Part shown: in pieces, positions 29,983 to 39,105 of the stretch
How positions within the stretch are numbered: the first letter of the stretch is position 1
Layout of the letters: every line of letters starts with the position of its first letter
Assembly: GCA_050696075.1 (NCBI GenBank)
Contig: JBOGUF010000138.1
Location: 1 to 64,000, forward strand
Direction of reading: 5' to 3'
Length of the DNA: 64,000 nucleotides
DNA from: JBOGUF01 sp050696075
Lineage (GTDB): Bacteria; Chloroflexota; Chloroflexia; Thermomicrobiales; UBA6265
Made by a program: the position numbers and the translations under genes
Notes under the pieces: model-generated
Seen by the model: the letters and a program-made list of their open reading frames with translations, nothing else
Database searches by the model: none
Told to the model about the DNA's origin: nothing

Positions 29983-30139
29983 TTCGCCGACCAACGCTTG
30001 ACACTGGCTGCCTCGCTAGCTATCGTTGCGGGGCTGAAAGGTAAGGAACGCCCCGCGAATCTCTCTCCTCCTTTGCAGTAGAACTACGGAATCGTCGTCG
30101 TTGGCCACCGCGCCCGAGGGCGCCATAAGTAGAATCAGC

Positions 30140-32359
30140 ATGCCTAAAAACACGACACGAACTCGTCGGTCGAAGACCGACAGGACAATGGAAAGCAATG
30201 GCGCGGCTATGTCGGTGAACGGCCGGCGTCTCGTCATCGTCGAATCTCCCGCCAAAGCGAGGACCATCGGCCGCTACCTCGGCCGCGAATACGTCGTGCG
30301 GGCCTCGATGGGGCACGTCCGCGACTTGCCGAAGAGTTCGCTCGGCGTTGAGGTCGAGGACGACTTTGCGCCGACCTACTTGATCCCACGCGACAAGGTC
30401 AAGGTCGTCAAGGAACTCAAGGCGAGCGTGCAGGATGCCCAGGAGATCATCCTGGCGACCGACCCCGACCGTGAAGGCGAGGCGATTGCTTGGCACTTGA
30501 TCCAGGCTACGAATGCCAACCGGAAGCCGATTCGGCGGGTTGTGTTTCACGAGATCACGCCCGAGGCCGTGCATCAGGCGATGCAGCACCCGCGCGACAT
30601 CGATATGGATCTGGTCGATGCCCAGCAAGCGCGGCGCGTGCTCGACCGTCTCGTCGGATATGGTGTCAGCCCGTTGCTGTGGAAGAAGGTCAAGCGCGGG
30701 CTGTCGGCCGGCCGCGTCCAGACGGCGGCTCTGCGCATGGTCGTCGACCGCGAGCGCGCGATACAGGCGTTTGTGCCGGAGGAGTACTGGTCGCTCGACG
30801 CCGATCTGGCGAAGCGGCTCGCAGAGGGCACACGCAAGCCCGAAACGTTCCGGGCAGGGCTTTTCCGCATCGCCGGCAAGAAAGCCGCGCTCAAGACCGA
30901 AGCCGAGACGAACGAAGTCATTGCCGGCTTGGAAGGCGCGGCCTATCGCGTCGGCGCGGTGACGAGCCGCGAGACGCAGCGCCGACCGTCCGCGCCATTT
31001 ACGACCAGCACGCTCCAACAGGAGGCCTCGCGTAAGCTCGGCTATCCGGTGCGCCGAACCATGCAGATCGCGCAAGAGCTCTACGAAGGCGTCGATCTTG
31101 GGGCGGCCGGCAGCCAGGGCTTGATTACCTATATGCGGACCGACTCGACGAATGTCTCCGGATCGGCCCAGCAGGCGGCGCGAGCGGTCATCAGCGTCAA
31201 GTTCGGGCCCGAGTACGTGCCGAGTCGAGCGCCGGTCTACGCGCGCAAGGCGAAAAACGCGCAAGAGGCGCACGAGGCGATCCGCCCCACCGCGCCGCGC
31301 CGCGATCCGCAAAGTGTCAAGTCGTTCCTCTCGTCGCAGCAGTTCCGGCTCTACCAGCTCATTTGGCAGCGGTTCATCGCCAGCCAGATGGCGCCGGCGA
31401 TTCTCGACGGCACGACGGTCGACGTCCACGCCGGCAAGCCAGCCGATCCGCGTGAAGGGCAGGAGCCGCCCTATGTCTTCCGCGCGACGGGGTCGGTCGT
31501 GCGCTTCCCTGGTTTCCTCGCCGTCTATCGAGCGGGCAAGGACGAAGGCGAGACGGATGAGCTCGATCAGTCGGCATTGCCGGCGCTGACAGCGGGCGAA
31601 GAGTTGGATCTACTCAAACTCATCCCCGAGCAGCACTTCACCCAGCCGTCGCCGCGCTACACTGAAGCGACGCTGGTCAAGGCGCTGGAGGAACAGGGGA
31701 TCGGGCGGCCGAGCACCTACGCACCGACGATTGCCACGCTTCAGGCCCGGTCGTACGTGACCGTGGAACAGCGCAAGTTGAGCGCGACCGAACTCGGCAT
31801 CGTCGTCAGCGACTTGTTGGTCGAGCACTTCCCGCGCATTTTCGACGTGGGCTTCACGTCGTCGCTCGAAGACGAGTTGGACGAAATCGCCGCCGGCGAT
31901 CGGGCGTGGGTGCCGACGATGCGCGAGTTCTACGGTCCCTTTACCGAAACGCTGAAGCAGGCCGAGCGGTCGATGGAGCGCGTCCAACTGAAGGGCGAAC
32001 CGTCGGACGAGACCTGCGAGAAGTGTGGCCGACCGATGGTGATCAAGCTCGGCAAGTTCGGCAAGTTCCTGGCGTGCAGCGGCTTCCCCGAGTGCCGGAA
32101 CTCCCGTCCGCTCCAGGAGCGGATCGGGGTGAAGTGCCCCACTTGTAAGCAGGGGGAGGTCGTCGAAAAGCGCTCGCGGCGCGGTCGCACCTTTTACGGC
32201 TGTGACCGGTATCCGGACTGCGACTTCGTCTCCTGGAACAAGCCGGTCGATGCGACATGTCCGCGGTGCGGTTCCTTCATGGTCCAGGCCGGGCGCAAGG
32301 GGCAGATTCGCTGCCCGAAGTGCGCGCACGACGGCAAGGCGCTGGCAAAGGCCGGCTAG
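30140..32359 (+). CDS. topA: DNA topoisomerase I (type IA)
   Basis: 739 residues from ATG 30140 (ATG 30188 and 30209 are alternatives). The Toprim domain has 'LVIVESPAKARTIGRYLG' and 'ILATDPDREGEAIAWHL'; the catalytic tyrosine is in 'GLITYMRTDSTNVS' (Tyr331). Three C-terminal zinc-binding units follow: 'CEKCGRPM...CSGFPEC', 'CPTCKQGEV...CDRYPDC' and 'CPRCGSFM...CPKC'. It relaxes negative supercoils. A strong hairpin terminator follows the stop. Confidence 0.95.
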   Translation: MPKNTTRTRRSKTDRTMESNGAAMSVNGRRLVIVESPAKARTIGRYLGREYVVRASMGHVRDLPKSSLGVEVEDDFAPTYLIPRDKVKVVKELKASVQDAQEIILATDPDREGEAIAWHLIQATNANRKPIRRVVFHEITPEAVHQAMQHPRDIDMDLVDAQQARRVLDRLVGYGVSPLLWKKVKRGLSAGRVQTAALRMVVDRERAIQAFVPEEYWSLDADLAKRLAEGTRKPETFRAGLFRIAGKKAALKTEAETNEVIAGLEGAAYRVGAVTSRETQRRPSAPFTTSTLQQEASRKLGYPVRRTMQIAQELYEGVDLGAAGSQGLITYMRTDSTNVSGSAQQAARAVISVKFGPEYVPSRAPVYARKAKNAQEAHEAIRPTAPRRDPQSVKSFLSSQQFRLYQLIWQRFIASQMAPAILDGTTVDVHAGKPADPREGQEPPYVFRATGSVVRFPGFLAVYRAGKDEGETDELDQSALPALTAGEELDLLKLIPEQHFTQPSPRYTEATLVKALEEQGIGRPSTYAPTIATLQARSYVTVEQRKLSATELGIVVSDLLVEHFPRIFDVGFTSSLEDELDEIAAGDRAWVPTMREFYGPFTETLKQAERSMERVQLKGEPSDETCEKCGRPMVIKLGKFGKFLACSGFPECRNSRPLQERIGVKCPTCKQGEVVEKRSRRGRTFYGCDRYPDCDFVSWNKPVDATCPRCGSFMVQAGRKGQIRCPKCAHDGKALAKAG

Positions 32360-32394
32360 GATCGCGGCGACGGGGTCAATCGGGTACAATTCTT

Positions 32395-32424
32395 GATCGG
32401 GCGCCGCGCGGCGCCCGATCTTTT
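32395..32424 (+). terminator. Rho-independent terminator after topA
   Basis: GATCGGGCGCCGC (32395-32407) is followed directly by its complement GCGGCGCCCGATC (32408-32420) and TTTT (32421-32424). This is a 26-bp perfect palindrome with a T-run, 35 bp after the topA stop. TACAAT at 32385-32390 just upstream could be a -10 box for hslV but lacks a good -35. Confidence 0.85.
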
Positions 32425-32473
32425 CGGCTGGTCGGCCGTGATGCTGGCCGCCATACGACGGACCCCCGAACCA

Positions 32474-33199
32474 ATGACCTCCTCCTCTACTCCCGACCGA
32501 TCGCGGCGCCTACGGGCGACGACGATTCTTGGCGTCAGACGCGATCGAGCAGTGTCGCTGGCTGGCGACGGGCAGATCACGCTTGGCGACGTCGTGCTCA
32601 AGCATGGGGCGCGCAAGATTCGAACGCTCTACGACGGTCAAATCCTGGCCGGATTCGCCGGCGCCGTCGCCGACGCCTTGACACTCTTTGGCAAGTTCGA
32701 AACGCAGCTCAAGGCATGGGACGGCAACCTACGACGGGCCAGCGTCGAACTGGCCAAGGAGTGGCGCACCGATCGCTACCTGCGCCGGCTTGAGGCACAG
32801 TTGATCGTGGCCGACCCCGAGACGCTGCTCGTTCTTTCCGGAGAAGGCGATGTCATCGAGCCGGATGACGGAATCGTGGCGATTGGCTCGGGCGCGCCCT
32901 ATGCGACCGCGGCGGCAAAGGCGCTCCTTATTCACACCGATCTCGATTCGCGTGCGATCGTCGAAGGCGCGATGCGGATTGCCGCCAATCTCTGTATTTA
33001 TACCAACGACCAGTTCACGATCGAGAGCGTACAGGCTGAGGAGGAGACGGGGACGCCAGCCGGCGAGCCAGTTCCGTCGCTGTTGTCGCTGACCGACACG
33101 CCGACGCCACCGGTCGACGACGATGACGAGGACGATGAGGAGCTGGAGGACGCGGCCGTCGGGGAACGGAACCCCGCACCAGAGGACGATGACGCCTAA
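32474..33199 (+). CDS. hslV: ATP-dependent protease peptidase subunit HslV with N-terminal extension and acidic tail
   Basis: 241 residues, versus about 175-180 usually. The protease core starts 'TTILGVRRDRAVSLAGDGQITLG', where the first Thr (Thr16) matches the N-terminal nucleophile, with Asp and Lys partners in 'GDG' and 'KHGARKI'. No Met precedes Thr16, so a 15-residue propeptide ('MTSSSTPDRSRRLRA') must be removed. After 'NDQFTIESVQAEEE' the protein continues about 45 residues to a tail with 'PPVDDDDEDDEELEDAA' and 'PEDDDA'. It forms the HslUV chambered protease with the next gene. An in-frame TTG or ATG further up lies in or next to the terminator. Confidence 0.9.
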   Translation: MTSSSTPDRSRRLRATTILGVRRDRAVSLAGDGQITLGDVVLKHGARKIRTLYDGQILAGFAGAVADALTLFGKFETQLKAWDGNLRRASVELAKEWRTDRYLRRLEAQLIVADPETLLVLSGEGDVIEPDDGIVAIGSGAPYATAAAKALLIHTDLDSRAIVEGAMRIAANLCIYTNDQFTIESVQAEEETGTPAGEPVPSLLSLTDTPTPPVDDDDEDDEELEDAAVGERNPAPEDDDA

Positions 33200-33216
33200 G
33201 AGGAGGGCAGGACAGA

Positions 33217-34710
33217 ATGGTTGAGGCTGCCCGCAAGCCGGCACAGACCGGCACGACGAATCGGCAGGGCTCCGACCGGGCCGACGGCACGGCCATGGAG
33301 AATCTTACGCCCGCGGCGATGGTCGCGGAGCTCGACAAGTACATCATCGGGCAGCAGGACGCGAAACGGGCCGTTTCGGTCGCGTTGCGGAATCGCTACC
33401 GGCGGCAGCGGCTGCCGGACGAGATGCGGCACGAGGTGCAACCGAAGAACATCCTCATGATCGGCCCCACCGGCGTCGGCAAGACCGAAATCGCGCGTCG
33501 CGTGGCGCGCATCGTCGAGGCGCCGTTCATCAAGGTCGAGGCGACGAAGTTTACCGAGGTCGGCTACGTCGGGCGCGATGTCGAGTCGATTATCCGCGAC
33601 CTCGTCGAGATCGCGATCAGCATGCTCCACGGTCAGCGTCTCGAGCAGGTGAAGGAGCAGGCGACGCAGGCGGCGATTCAGCGGTTGGCCGAGATCCTCG
33701 CCGAGCAGATCTTGGAGAAAAAGCCGACGAAGAACGGTCGGCGGACGGCCGCCGAACAAGGCACGCCGGACGATTCGGAGGCGCTTCACCGGCAGGAAGC
33801 CGCCACGAAGCGCCGCATGCAACGCGAGCGCAAGCGCCTGCTGCAGTTGCTCGACCAACAGGCGTTAGAGGAAGAGACCGTCGAGATCGTCATTGAGGCC
33901 GATGCGGAGTTCGACGAGTTTAGCTCACTCGACTTCGTGGCCGGCATGACGCCGGAGGACCTTCACGAAACGTTCCAGGACTTCCTCGAGGGCTTCTTGC
34001 CGAAGCGCAACATGCGACGGCGCGTCTCGGTGCGGGAAGCGCGCCGCATCTTGACGCAACAGGAAGCCCATCGTCTGGTCGACTTCGACTCGATCATCGA
34101 CGAAGCGATCCAGCGGGTCGAAGACACGGCCGTCGTCTTCATCGACGAGATCGACAAGACGATCACGAGCAACGGCGACTACGGCACCGATGTCTCGGGC
34201 GAGGGTGTCCAGCGGGACTTGCTGCCCATCGTCGAGGGTTCGGTCGTCATGACACGGTATGGACCAGTCAAGACAGACCACGTTCTCTTCATTGCCGCGG
34301 GCGCGTTCCACAACGCGCGACCGTCCGACCTGATTCCGGAGTTGCAAGGGCGCTTCCCGATTCGCGTCGAGCTGAGCAGTCTCTCGGAGGAGGACCTCTA
34401 CGCGATCCTGACCGAGCCGCAGAATGCGCTGACGAAGCAGTATCAGGCGCTCCTGGGAACTGAAGGGCTCGACTTGCGGTTCACGGAGGACGGCCAGCGG
34501 GAGATGGCGCGGCTGGCCTCGGAAGTCAACGCTCGGACGGAGGACATTGGGGCGCGGCGATTACAGACGATCATCGAGCGGGTGCTCGAAGAGATCTCGT
34601 TCGACGCCCCGAACTACGTAGGGCAGGTCGTGACCATCGACCATGCGTTCGTCGCGGACCGGGTCGGCGAAGTGGCCGCGAACGAAGACCTGAGCAACTT
34701 CATCCTGTAG
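33217..34710 (+). CDS. hslU: ATP-dependent protease ATPase subunit HslU
   Basis: 497 residues. AAA+ unfoldase with 'LDKYIIGQQDAKRAVSVALRNRYRRQ', Walker A 'GPTGVGKTE', the pore/gating 'GYVGRDVES', I-domain from about 140 to 265, Walker B 'VVFIDEIDK', sensor 'GAFHNARPSDLIPELQGRFPIRVEL' and the C-terminal 'ANEDLSNFIL', whose last residues dock into HslV. GGAGGG lies upstream of ATG 33217; the N-terminal 26 residues before 'MENLTPAAMVAELD' are extra. 17 bp from hslV, so co-translated. Confidence 0.95.
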   Translation: MVEAARKPAQTGTTNRQGSDRADGTAMENLTPAAMVAELDKYIIGQQDAKRAVSVALRNRYRRQRLPDEMRHEVQPKNILMIGPTGVGKTEIARRVARIVEAPFIKVEATKFTEVGYVGRDVESIIRDLVEIAISMLHGQRLEQVKEQATQAAIQRLAEILAEQILEKKPTKNGRRTAAEQGTPDDSEALHRQEAATKRRMQRERKRLLQLLDQQALEEETVEIVIEADAEFDEFSSLDFVAGMTPEDLHETFQDFLEGFLPKRNMRRRVSVREARRILTQQEAHRLVDFDSIIDEAIQRVEDTAVVFIDEIDKTITSNGDYGTDVSGEGVQRDLLPIVEGSVVMTRYGPVKTDHVLFIAAGAFHNARPSDLIPELQGRFPIRVELSSLSEEDLYAILTEPQNALTKQYQALLGTEGLDLRFTEDGQREMARLASEVNARTEDIGARRLQTIIERVLEEISFDAPNYVGQVVTIDHAFVADRVGEVAANEDLSNFIL

Positions 34711-34731
34711 CGAGTTCGAGGGAAGCACGCG

Positions 34732-35688
34732 ATGGCAGGAAGAGAGCGGGTCATCGGTATCGACCTCGGCGGCACGAACCTTCGCGCCGCCGTTGTTTCG
34801 TCGGATGGGTTGCTGAGCTGCCGGCAGAGCGTGCCCAGCGGGGCGGCGGATGGGCCCGACGCGGTCATCGAACGGATGGCGCGATTGATCGCGGGGGTCG
34901 CCGCCGACGCCGATCTGGAAGGCGATGCGCCAGTTGGAGTGGCATCGCCTGGACCACTGAGCCCGCGTACTGGCATCGTGCATTTCACGCCAAATTTGCC
35001 TGGATGGCTTGACGTGCCGTTGCGCGACCGATTGTCCGCCGCAACGGGCCGACGCGTTGTCGTGGACAACGACGCGAACTGTGCGACGGTTGGAGAGGCG
35101 CGTTTCGGCGTGGCGCGCGGTGCATCCGACGTTGTCTACCTCGGCCTCGGCACGGGAGTCGGTGGCGGGGTCATCACCAAGGGCGCGCTGGTCGACGGCG
35201 CGTTGGGTCTCGGAGGCGAGCTCGGTCACGTCGTGGTCTCGATAGACGGTCCCCGTTGCACCTGCGGCAGCGTCGGCTGTCTCGAAGCCTTCGTCTCCGG
35301 TTGGGCGATCGGGCGAGAGGGCGCGGCTGTGGCGGCGACGGCAGATGGCAGCGCCATCCGTGACGCGGCGGAGGGGCAGCCGGTCACAGCCTCTGCCGTG
35401 GCGCGGGCGGCAATGGCCGGAGATGCCGCGGCACGGTCGATACTGGAGCGGTCAGGTATCGCGCTGGGCGCGGCGATCGGCGGCTTTATCAACATTTTCA
35501 ATCCCGATCTGGTCGTGATCGGAGGCGGACTAGTGGCCGTGGGCGATCTCGTCTTGGAACCGGCGCGACGCACGATTCCTCGTCACTCTTTCCGCGCGTT
35601 GCGTGACCATGCGCGGCTCGTTTTTGCCGAACTCGGCGACGACTCGGGACTCTACGGTGCCGCGGCCATTGCGCTCGACCGCGTCTGA
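34732..35688 (+). CDS. ROK family sugar kinase (glucokinase-like)
   Basis: 318 residues. The ATP phosphate motif is 'IGIDLGGTNLRAAVV', the sugar-site region 'VVDNDANCATVGEARFGVARG' has the catalytic Asp, then 'YLGLGTGVGGGVITKGALVDGALGLGGELGHVVV' with the ROK signature, and the zinc motif 'CTCGSVGCLEAFVS' (C-x-C-G-x-x-G-C). It most likely phosphorylates glucose or a related hexose; mannose or N-acetylmannosamine kinases share these motifs. It is 21 bp downstream of hslU on the same strand, though functionally unrelated. Confidence 0.88.
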   Translation: MAGRERVIGIDLGGTNLRAAVVSSDGLLSCRQSVPSGAADGPDAVIERMARLIAGVAADADLEGDAPVGVASPGPLSPRTGIVHFTPNLPGWLDVPLRDRLSAATGRRVVVDNDANCATVGEARFGVARGASDVVYLGLGTGVGGGVITKGALVDGALGLGGELGHVVVSIDGPRCTCGSVGCLEAFVSGWAIGREGAAVAATADGSAIRDAAEGQPVTASAVARAAMAGDAAARSILERSGIALGAAIGGFINIFNPDLVVIGGGLVAVGDLVLEPARRTIPRHSFRALRDHARLVFAELGDDSGLYGAAAIALDRV

Positions 35689-35717
35689 GCCGCCAGACCC
35701 GATCATGGAGCCCGCGC

Positions 35718-35747
35718 TTGACATGCCATTTTGGGCGGTGCTACAGT
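35718..35747 (+). promoter_or_regulatory. Sigma-70 type promoter for the peptide importer operon
   Basis: TTGACA (35718-35723), an exact -35 box, and TACAGT (35742-35747) with an 18-bp spacer. It lies about 207 bp upstream of the first permease ATG, leaving a long leader. No riboswitch fold was recognised in that leader. Confidence 0.55.
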
Positions 35748-35954
35748 CCACCCGTTCGCACCGATTCAAGCGGAGATGGACGTCGCGGGTGGGCGGCTAC
35801 GTTGGCGTGATCATGGCTTTATCGCCTTCTCGCCGTATCATGGGCAACCGTTCCTTCGAGCAGGCGAACGAGAAACAAACGTCCATCTTCCAGGCGCGCT
35901 TGGCAACGCCGTGCCAGCCGAGAACGGCCACCGGTCACCTGGAGCGAGCCGCGC

Positions 35955-36893
35955 ATGCTCCGATTCACCTTTAGACGAGTTCTCTGGTTTGTTCCCACGC
36001 TGCTGGCGATGACGGCAGTCACTTTCGTCATCATGGAATTGACCCCCGGCAGCCCGTTCGATACGGGGGGCGCACAGGGCATCACGCCGGCGATGATCGC
36101 GCAACTCGAGCAGCTTTACGGGCTGGACAGGCCGGTCTACGAGCGCTTCGTGCTCTACCTCTGGAACGGGCTGCGTGGTGACTTCGGCATGTCCTATGCC
36201 TACCGGCCGCAAGAGGTCTCCGACATCATCGGACGCACGTTCCCGATCTCGCTCCACCTGGGGACGATGGCGACGATCTTCGCGGTCGTGGTCGGGATGG
36301 CGCTCGGCATCCTGGCGGCGGTCAACCAGAACGGCCTTCTCGACTACTTCTCGGTCACGCTGGCGATCCTCTTTTACAGCATGCCGAATTTTGTGATGGG
36401 GTTCCTCTTGCTCCTCACGTTTGCCGTCTGGCTGCCGGACCTCGGACTCGACGTCGGCTTCCGCGTGCAGGGTTGGGACGGGCCGCTCGATTGGGTGCTG
36501 CCGACGATCGCGCTCGGGGCGGCGCCGCTGGCGGTGCTGGCGCGATACACCCGTTCGAGCATGATCGACGTCATCCGGTCCGACTACGTTCGCACCGCCC
36601 GCGCGAAAGGATTGGCGGAGCGGAAGGTCATTCTGAAGCACGTCCTGAAGAACGCGCTAATCCCGGTCGTGACGATCATCGGACCGATTTTCGCGGCCGT
36701 CGGCACCGGCACCTTCTTCGTTGAGCAGGTCTTCAATGTGCCCGGCATGGGGAAGTTCTACGTCGAGAGCATGCAATCGAAGGACCAAACGATGATCCTG
36801 GCCGTGACACTGATCTACGGAGTCTTTCTCGCGCTGATGAATCTAGTGGTCGACCTCGTCTACGGCGTGATCGACCCGCGGATTCGCTATTGA
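35955..36893 (+). CDS. Peptide/nickel ABC importer permease, DppB/OppB type
   Basis: 312 residues, six helices. Opens 'MLRFTFRRVLWFVPTLLAMTAVTFVIMELTPGSPFD', the typical DppB N-terminus. The EAA loop is 'RTARAKGLAERKVILKHVLKNALIPVVTIIG'. It forms the channel with the next permease. First gene of a five-gene operon ending with the binding protein at 42298. Confidence 0.93.
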   Translation: MLRFTFRRVLWFVPTLLAMTAVTFVIMELTPGSPFDTGGAQGITPAMIAQLEQLYGLDRPVYERFVLYLWNGLRGDFGMSYAYRPQEVSDIIGRTFPISLHLGTMATIFAVVVGMALGILAAVNQNGLLDYFSVTLAILFYSMPNFVMGFLLLLTFAVWLPDLGLDVGFRVQGWDGPLDWVLPTIALGAAPLAVLARYTRSSMIDVIRSDYVRTARAKGLAERKVILKHVLKNALIPVVTIIGPIFAAVGTGTFFVEQVFNVPGMGKFYVESMQSKDQTMILAVTLIYGVFLALMNLVVDLVYGVIDPRIRY

Positions 36894-36918
36894 GCCGCGA
36901 AGCGAGGGCAGAGGGGCG

Positions 36919-37932
36919 ATGACGCACCCAGGCGCCGAGTACCGCGCATCCGACCGGGCGCTGGACCAAACCGATCTCTCGTTGCGGGGAGCCGAAAGCT
37001 CGGCGCCCGGCCCGATGGCCGCGGCGGAGGCCTCGCCGCTGGCCGGACTCGCCGCCGAGCGCGAGGCGAAGACGGGCCGGCAGGCGAGCTTGTGGGGCGA
37101 TGCCTGGCGACGCTTGATCCGCAACCGGCTGGCGATCATTGGGTTGGTGATCGTTGTCCTCTTTGTCTCGCTGGCCATCCTGGCGCCGGTGCTGGCGCCG
37201 TACAAAGAGAGCGAGGTCGTCGACCCGCGGCTGGCGCGGTACGAACCGACCTGGACCTGGCCGATGGGTCTCGACGCCAACGGGCGGGACATTTTCAGCC
37301 GCTTGCTCTACGGGGCGCGCGTGTCGCTCCTTGTCGGCGTCGTCGCCCAGGTCATCGTGCTCCTGATCGGCGTGCCGGTGGGCGCCTTCGCGGGGTATTA
37401 CTCCGGGCTGCGAGGCGACATCGTCATGCGAATCGTCGACGTCGTCTACGCGATTCCGCTGGTTTTGCTGGTCTTGCTTTTTCTGAACTGGTGGGGCTCC
37501 GGCTTGACGAACATCTTCATCGCGCTCGGTGTCGTCGGCTGGGTGACGATGTCTCGCCTCGTGCGTGCCCAGTTCCTGACGTTGCGCGAACAGGAGTATG
37601 TCAAGGCGGCGCGGGTTTCGGGCGCGGGACCGCGCTACATCGTCGCTCGTCACCTGTTGCCTAACAGCTTGACGCCGATCATCGTGGCGCTGACCTTTGG
37701 CATCCCGGAGGCAATCTTTCTGGAATCGGCGATTAGTTTCGTGGGCGTCGGCATTCAGGCGCCCCAGGCAAGCTGGGGTCAGATGGTGGGCGAGGGGAGT
37801 CGCCTTGGCTACATTCAGTCCGATCCGCATATGCTCCTCTTTCCCGTGCTGGCCATCGGCCTGACGATGCTTGGCTTCACCTTCTTGGGGGATGGGCTGC
37901 GGGACGCGCTCGACCCGAAGGGGAACGACTGA
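36919..37932 (+). CDS. Peptide/nickel ABC importer permease, DppC/OppC type
   Basis: 337 residues. After a 60-residue cytoplasmic lead ('QASLWGDAWRRLIRNRLAIIGLVIVVLFVSLAILAPVL') come six helices. 'WPMGLDANGRDIFSRLLYGARVSLLVG' is the DppC signature and the EAA loop is 'KAARVSGAGPRYIVARHLLPNSLTPIIV'. It is 25 bp downstream of the DppB-type gene. Confidence 0.93.
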   Translation: MTHPGAEYRASDRALDQTDLSLRGAESSAPGPMAAAEASPLAGLAAEREAKTGRQASLWGDAWRRLIRNRLAIIGLVIVVLFVSLAILAPVLAPYKESEVVDPRLARYEPTWTWPMGLDANGRDIFSRLLYGARVSLLVGVVAQVIVLLIGVPVGAFAGYYSGLRGDIVMRIVDVVYAIPLVLLVLLFLNWWGSGLTNIFIALGVVGWVTMSRLVRAQFLTLREQEYVKAARVSGAGPRYIVARHLLPNSLTPIIVALTFGIPEAIFLESAISFVGVGIQAPQASWGQMVGEGSRLGYIQSDPHMLLFPVLAIGLTMLGFTFLGDGLRDALDPKGND

Positions 37933-37933
37933 C

Positions 37934-37975
37934 GAGTACCGAGTACCGGGTACCGAGTACCGAGTACCGAGTGCC
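37934..37975 (+). repeat. Tandem heptamer repeat GAGTACC (six units)
   Basis: Six 7-bp units run from 37934: GAGTACC, GAGTACC, GGGTACC, GAGTACC, GAGTACC, GAGTGCC. They fill the gap right after the permease stop (two bases past it) inside the operon. Because GTAC is self-complementary, neighbouring units can also pair as hairpins. Confidence 0.85.
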
Positions 37976-38030
37976 CAGGGCTGACAGCTGATGGCTCGGC
38001 CGGGGCTGGCGTAAAGATGGCGAGTGGTTG

Positions 38031-39098
38031 ATGGGCGATCGGGCGAGCGAGGCAACGAATGGCGTGGGGAACGTGCTTGAGGTGAGGAACCTCAAGACGC
38101 GGTTCTTCACGCGTGCCGGGGTTGTCTTTGCGGTCGACGACGTCTCGTTCGTGGTGGGCGAGGGGGAGACGCTCGGCATCGTCGGCGAGTCCGGATGTGG
38201 GAAGAGCGTGACGTCACTCAGCATCATGCGCCTGGTGCCGAACCCGCCCGGCCGGATCGTCGGTGGAGAAATCGTCCTGCGCGCCGAGGGCAAGGACAGG
38301 GATCTGGCGAAGATCTCCGACAGTGAGATGCGCCACATCCGCGGCAACGAAATAGCAATGATCTTCCAGGACCCGATGACCTCGCTCAACCCGGTCTATA
38401 CCGTCGGCGACCAACTGATGGAACCGCTGATGCTCCATCTGGGGCTGAAAAGACACGAGGCGGAGCAACGAGGGATCGACCTGCTGCGTCGCGTTGGTAT
38501 CCCGGCGGCCGAGGAGCGGTTCTACGCCTTCCCGCATCAGTTTTCGGGCGGCATGCGCCAGCGCGTCATGATCGCGATGGCGCTCGCTTGCAACCCGCGG
38601 GTGCTCATCGCCGATGAACCGACGACGGCGCTCGACGTCACGATCCAGGCGCAGATCCTCGACCTCATGGCGGGCCTCAACCGCGATCTCGGCACGGCGA
38701 TCATCTTGATTACTCACGATCTGGGAGTGGTCGCGGAGGTCTGCCGGCGCGTGCTCGTGATGTATGCCGGCAAGATCGTCGAAGAAGGGGCGGCCAAAGA
38801 TCTCTTTGCCAACCCGCAGCATCCATACACGATGGGGTTGCTGCGGTCGATTCCCAAACTCGGCGATCGAGTCAAGGAGTCGTTGGTGCCGATTGGCGGC
38901 CTGCCCCCCGATCTCCTCGCGCCACCCACCGGCTGCCGGTTCCGGCCGCGTTGCCCCCGGGCGCGGGAGAAGTGCGAAGAAACGCCTCCGCTGGCCGAGA
39001 CGGCGCCGGGGCAACGCGCGGCGTGTTGGTTCCCTGGCGCCATAGGGGAACTTGATCCGGCTATCGCCTCGGCGGGCATGTCTCGTGAAACGGGCTAG
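38031..39098 (+). CDS. Peptide ABC importer ATPase, DppD/OppD type
   Basis: 355 residues. Walker A 'GESGCGKSV', Q-loop 'MIFQDPMTSLNPVYT', signature 'FSGGMRQRVM', Walker B 'VLIADEPTTALD', H-loop 'ITHDLGV'. C-terminal cysteines in 'TGCRFRPRCPRAREKC'. ATG 38031 follows a TTG at 38028 that is also possible. Closely similar in layout to the OppD at 26562-27632, so the genome has at least two such importers. Confidence 0.93.
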   Translation: MGDRASEATNGVGNVLEVRNLKTRFFTRAGVVFAVDDVSFVVGEGETLGIVGESGCGKSVTSLSIMRLVPNPPGRIVGGEIVLRAEGKDRDLAKISDSEMRHIRGNEIAMIFQDPMTSLNPVYTVGDQLMEPLMLHLGLKRHEAEQRGIDLLRRVGIPAAEERFYAFPHQFSGGMRQRVMIAMALACNPRVLIADEPTTALDVTIQAQILDLMAGLNRDLGTAIILITHDLGVVAEVCRRVLVMYAGKIVEEGAAKDLFANPQHPYTMGLLRSIPKLGDRVKESLVPIGGLPPDLLAPPTGCRFRPRCPRAREKCEETPPLAETAPGQRAACWFPGAIGELDPAIASAGMSRETG

Positions 39099-39105
39099 AC
39101 AACCG

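Noticed and set aside
30016..30267. An 83-codon minus-strand frame with a hydrophobic stretch at the topA start
   Set aside because: It overlaps the 5' end of topA, has no ribosome site I would trust, and its hydrophobic part is what the antisense of this stretch gives. No family recognised.
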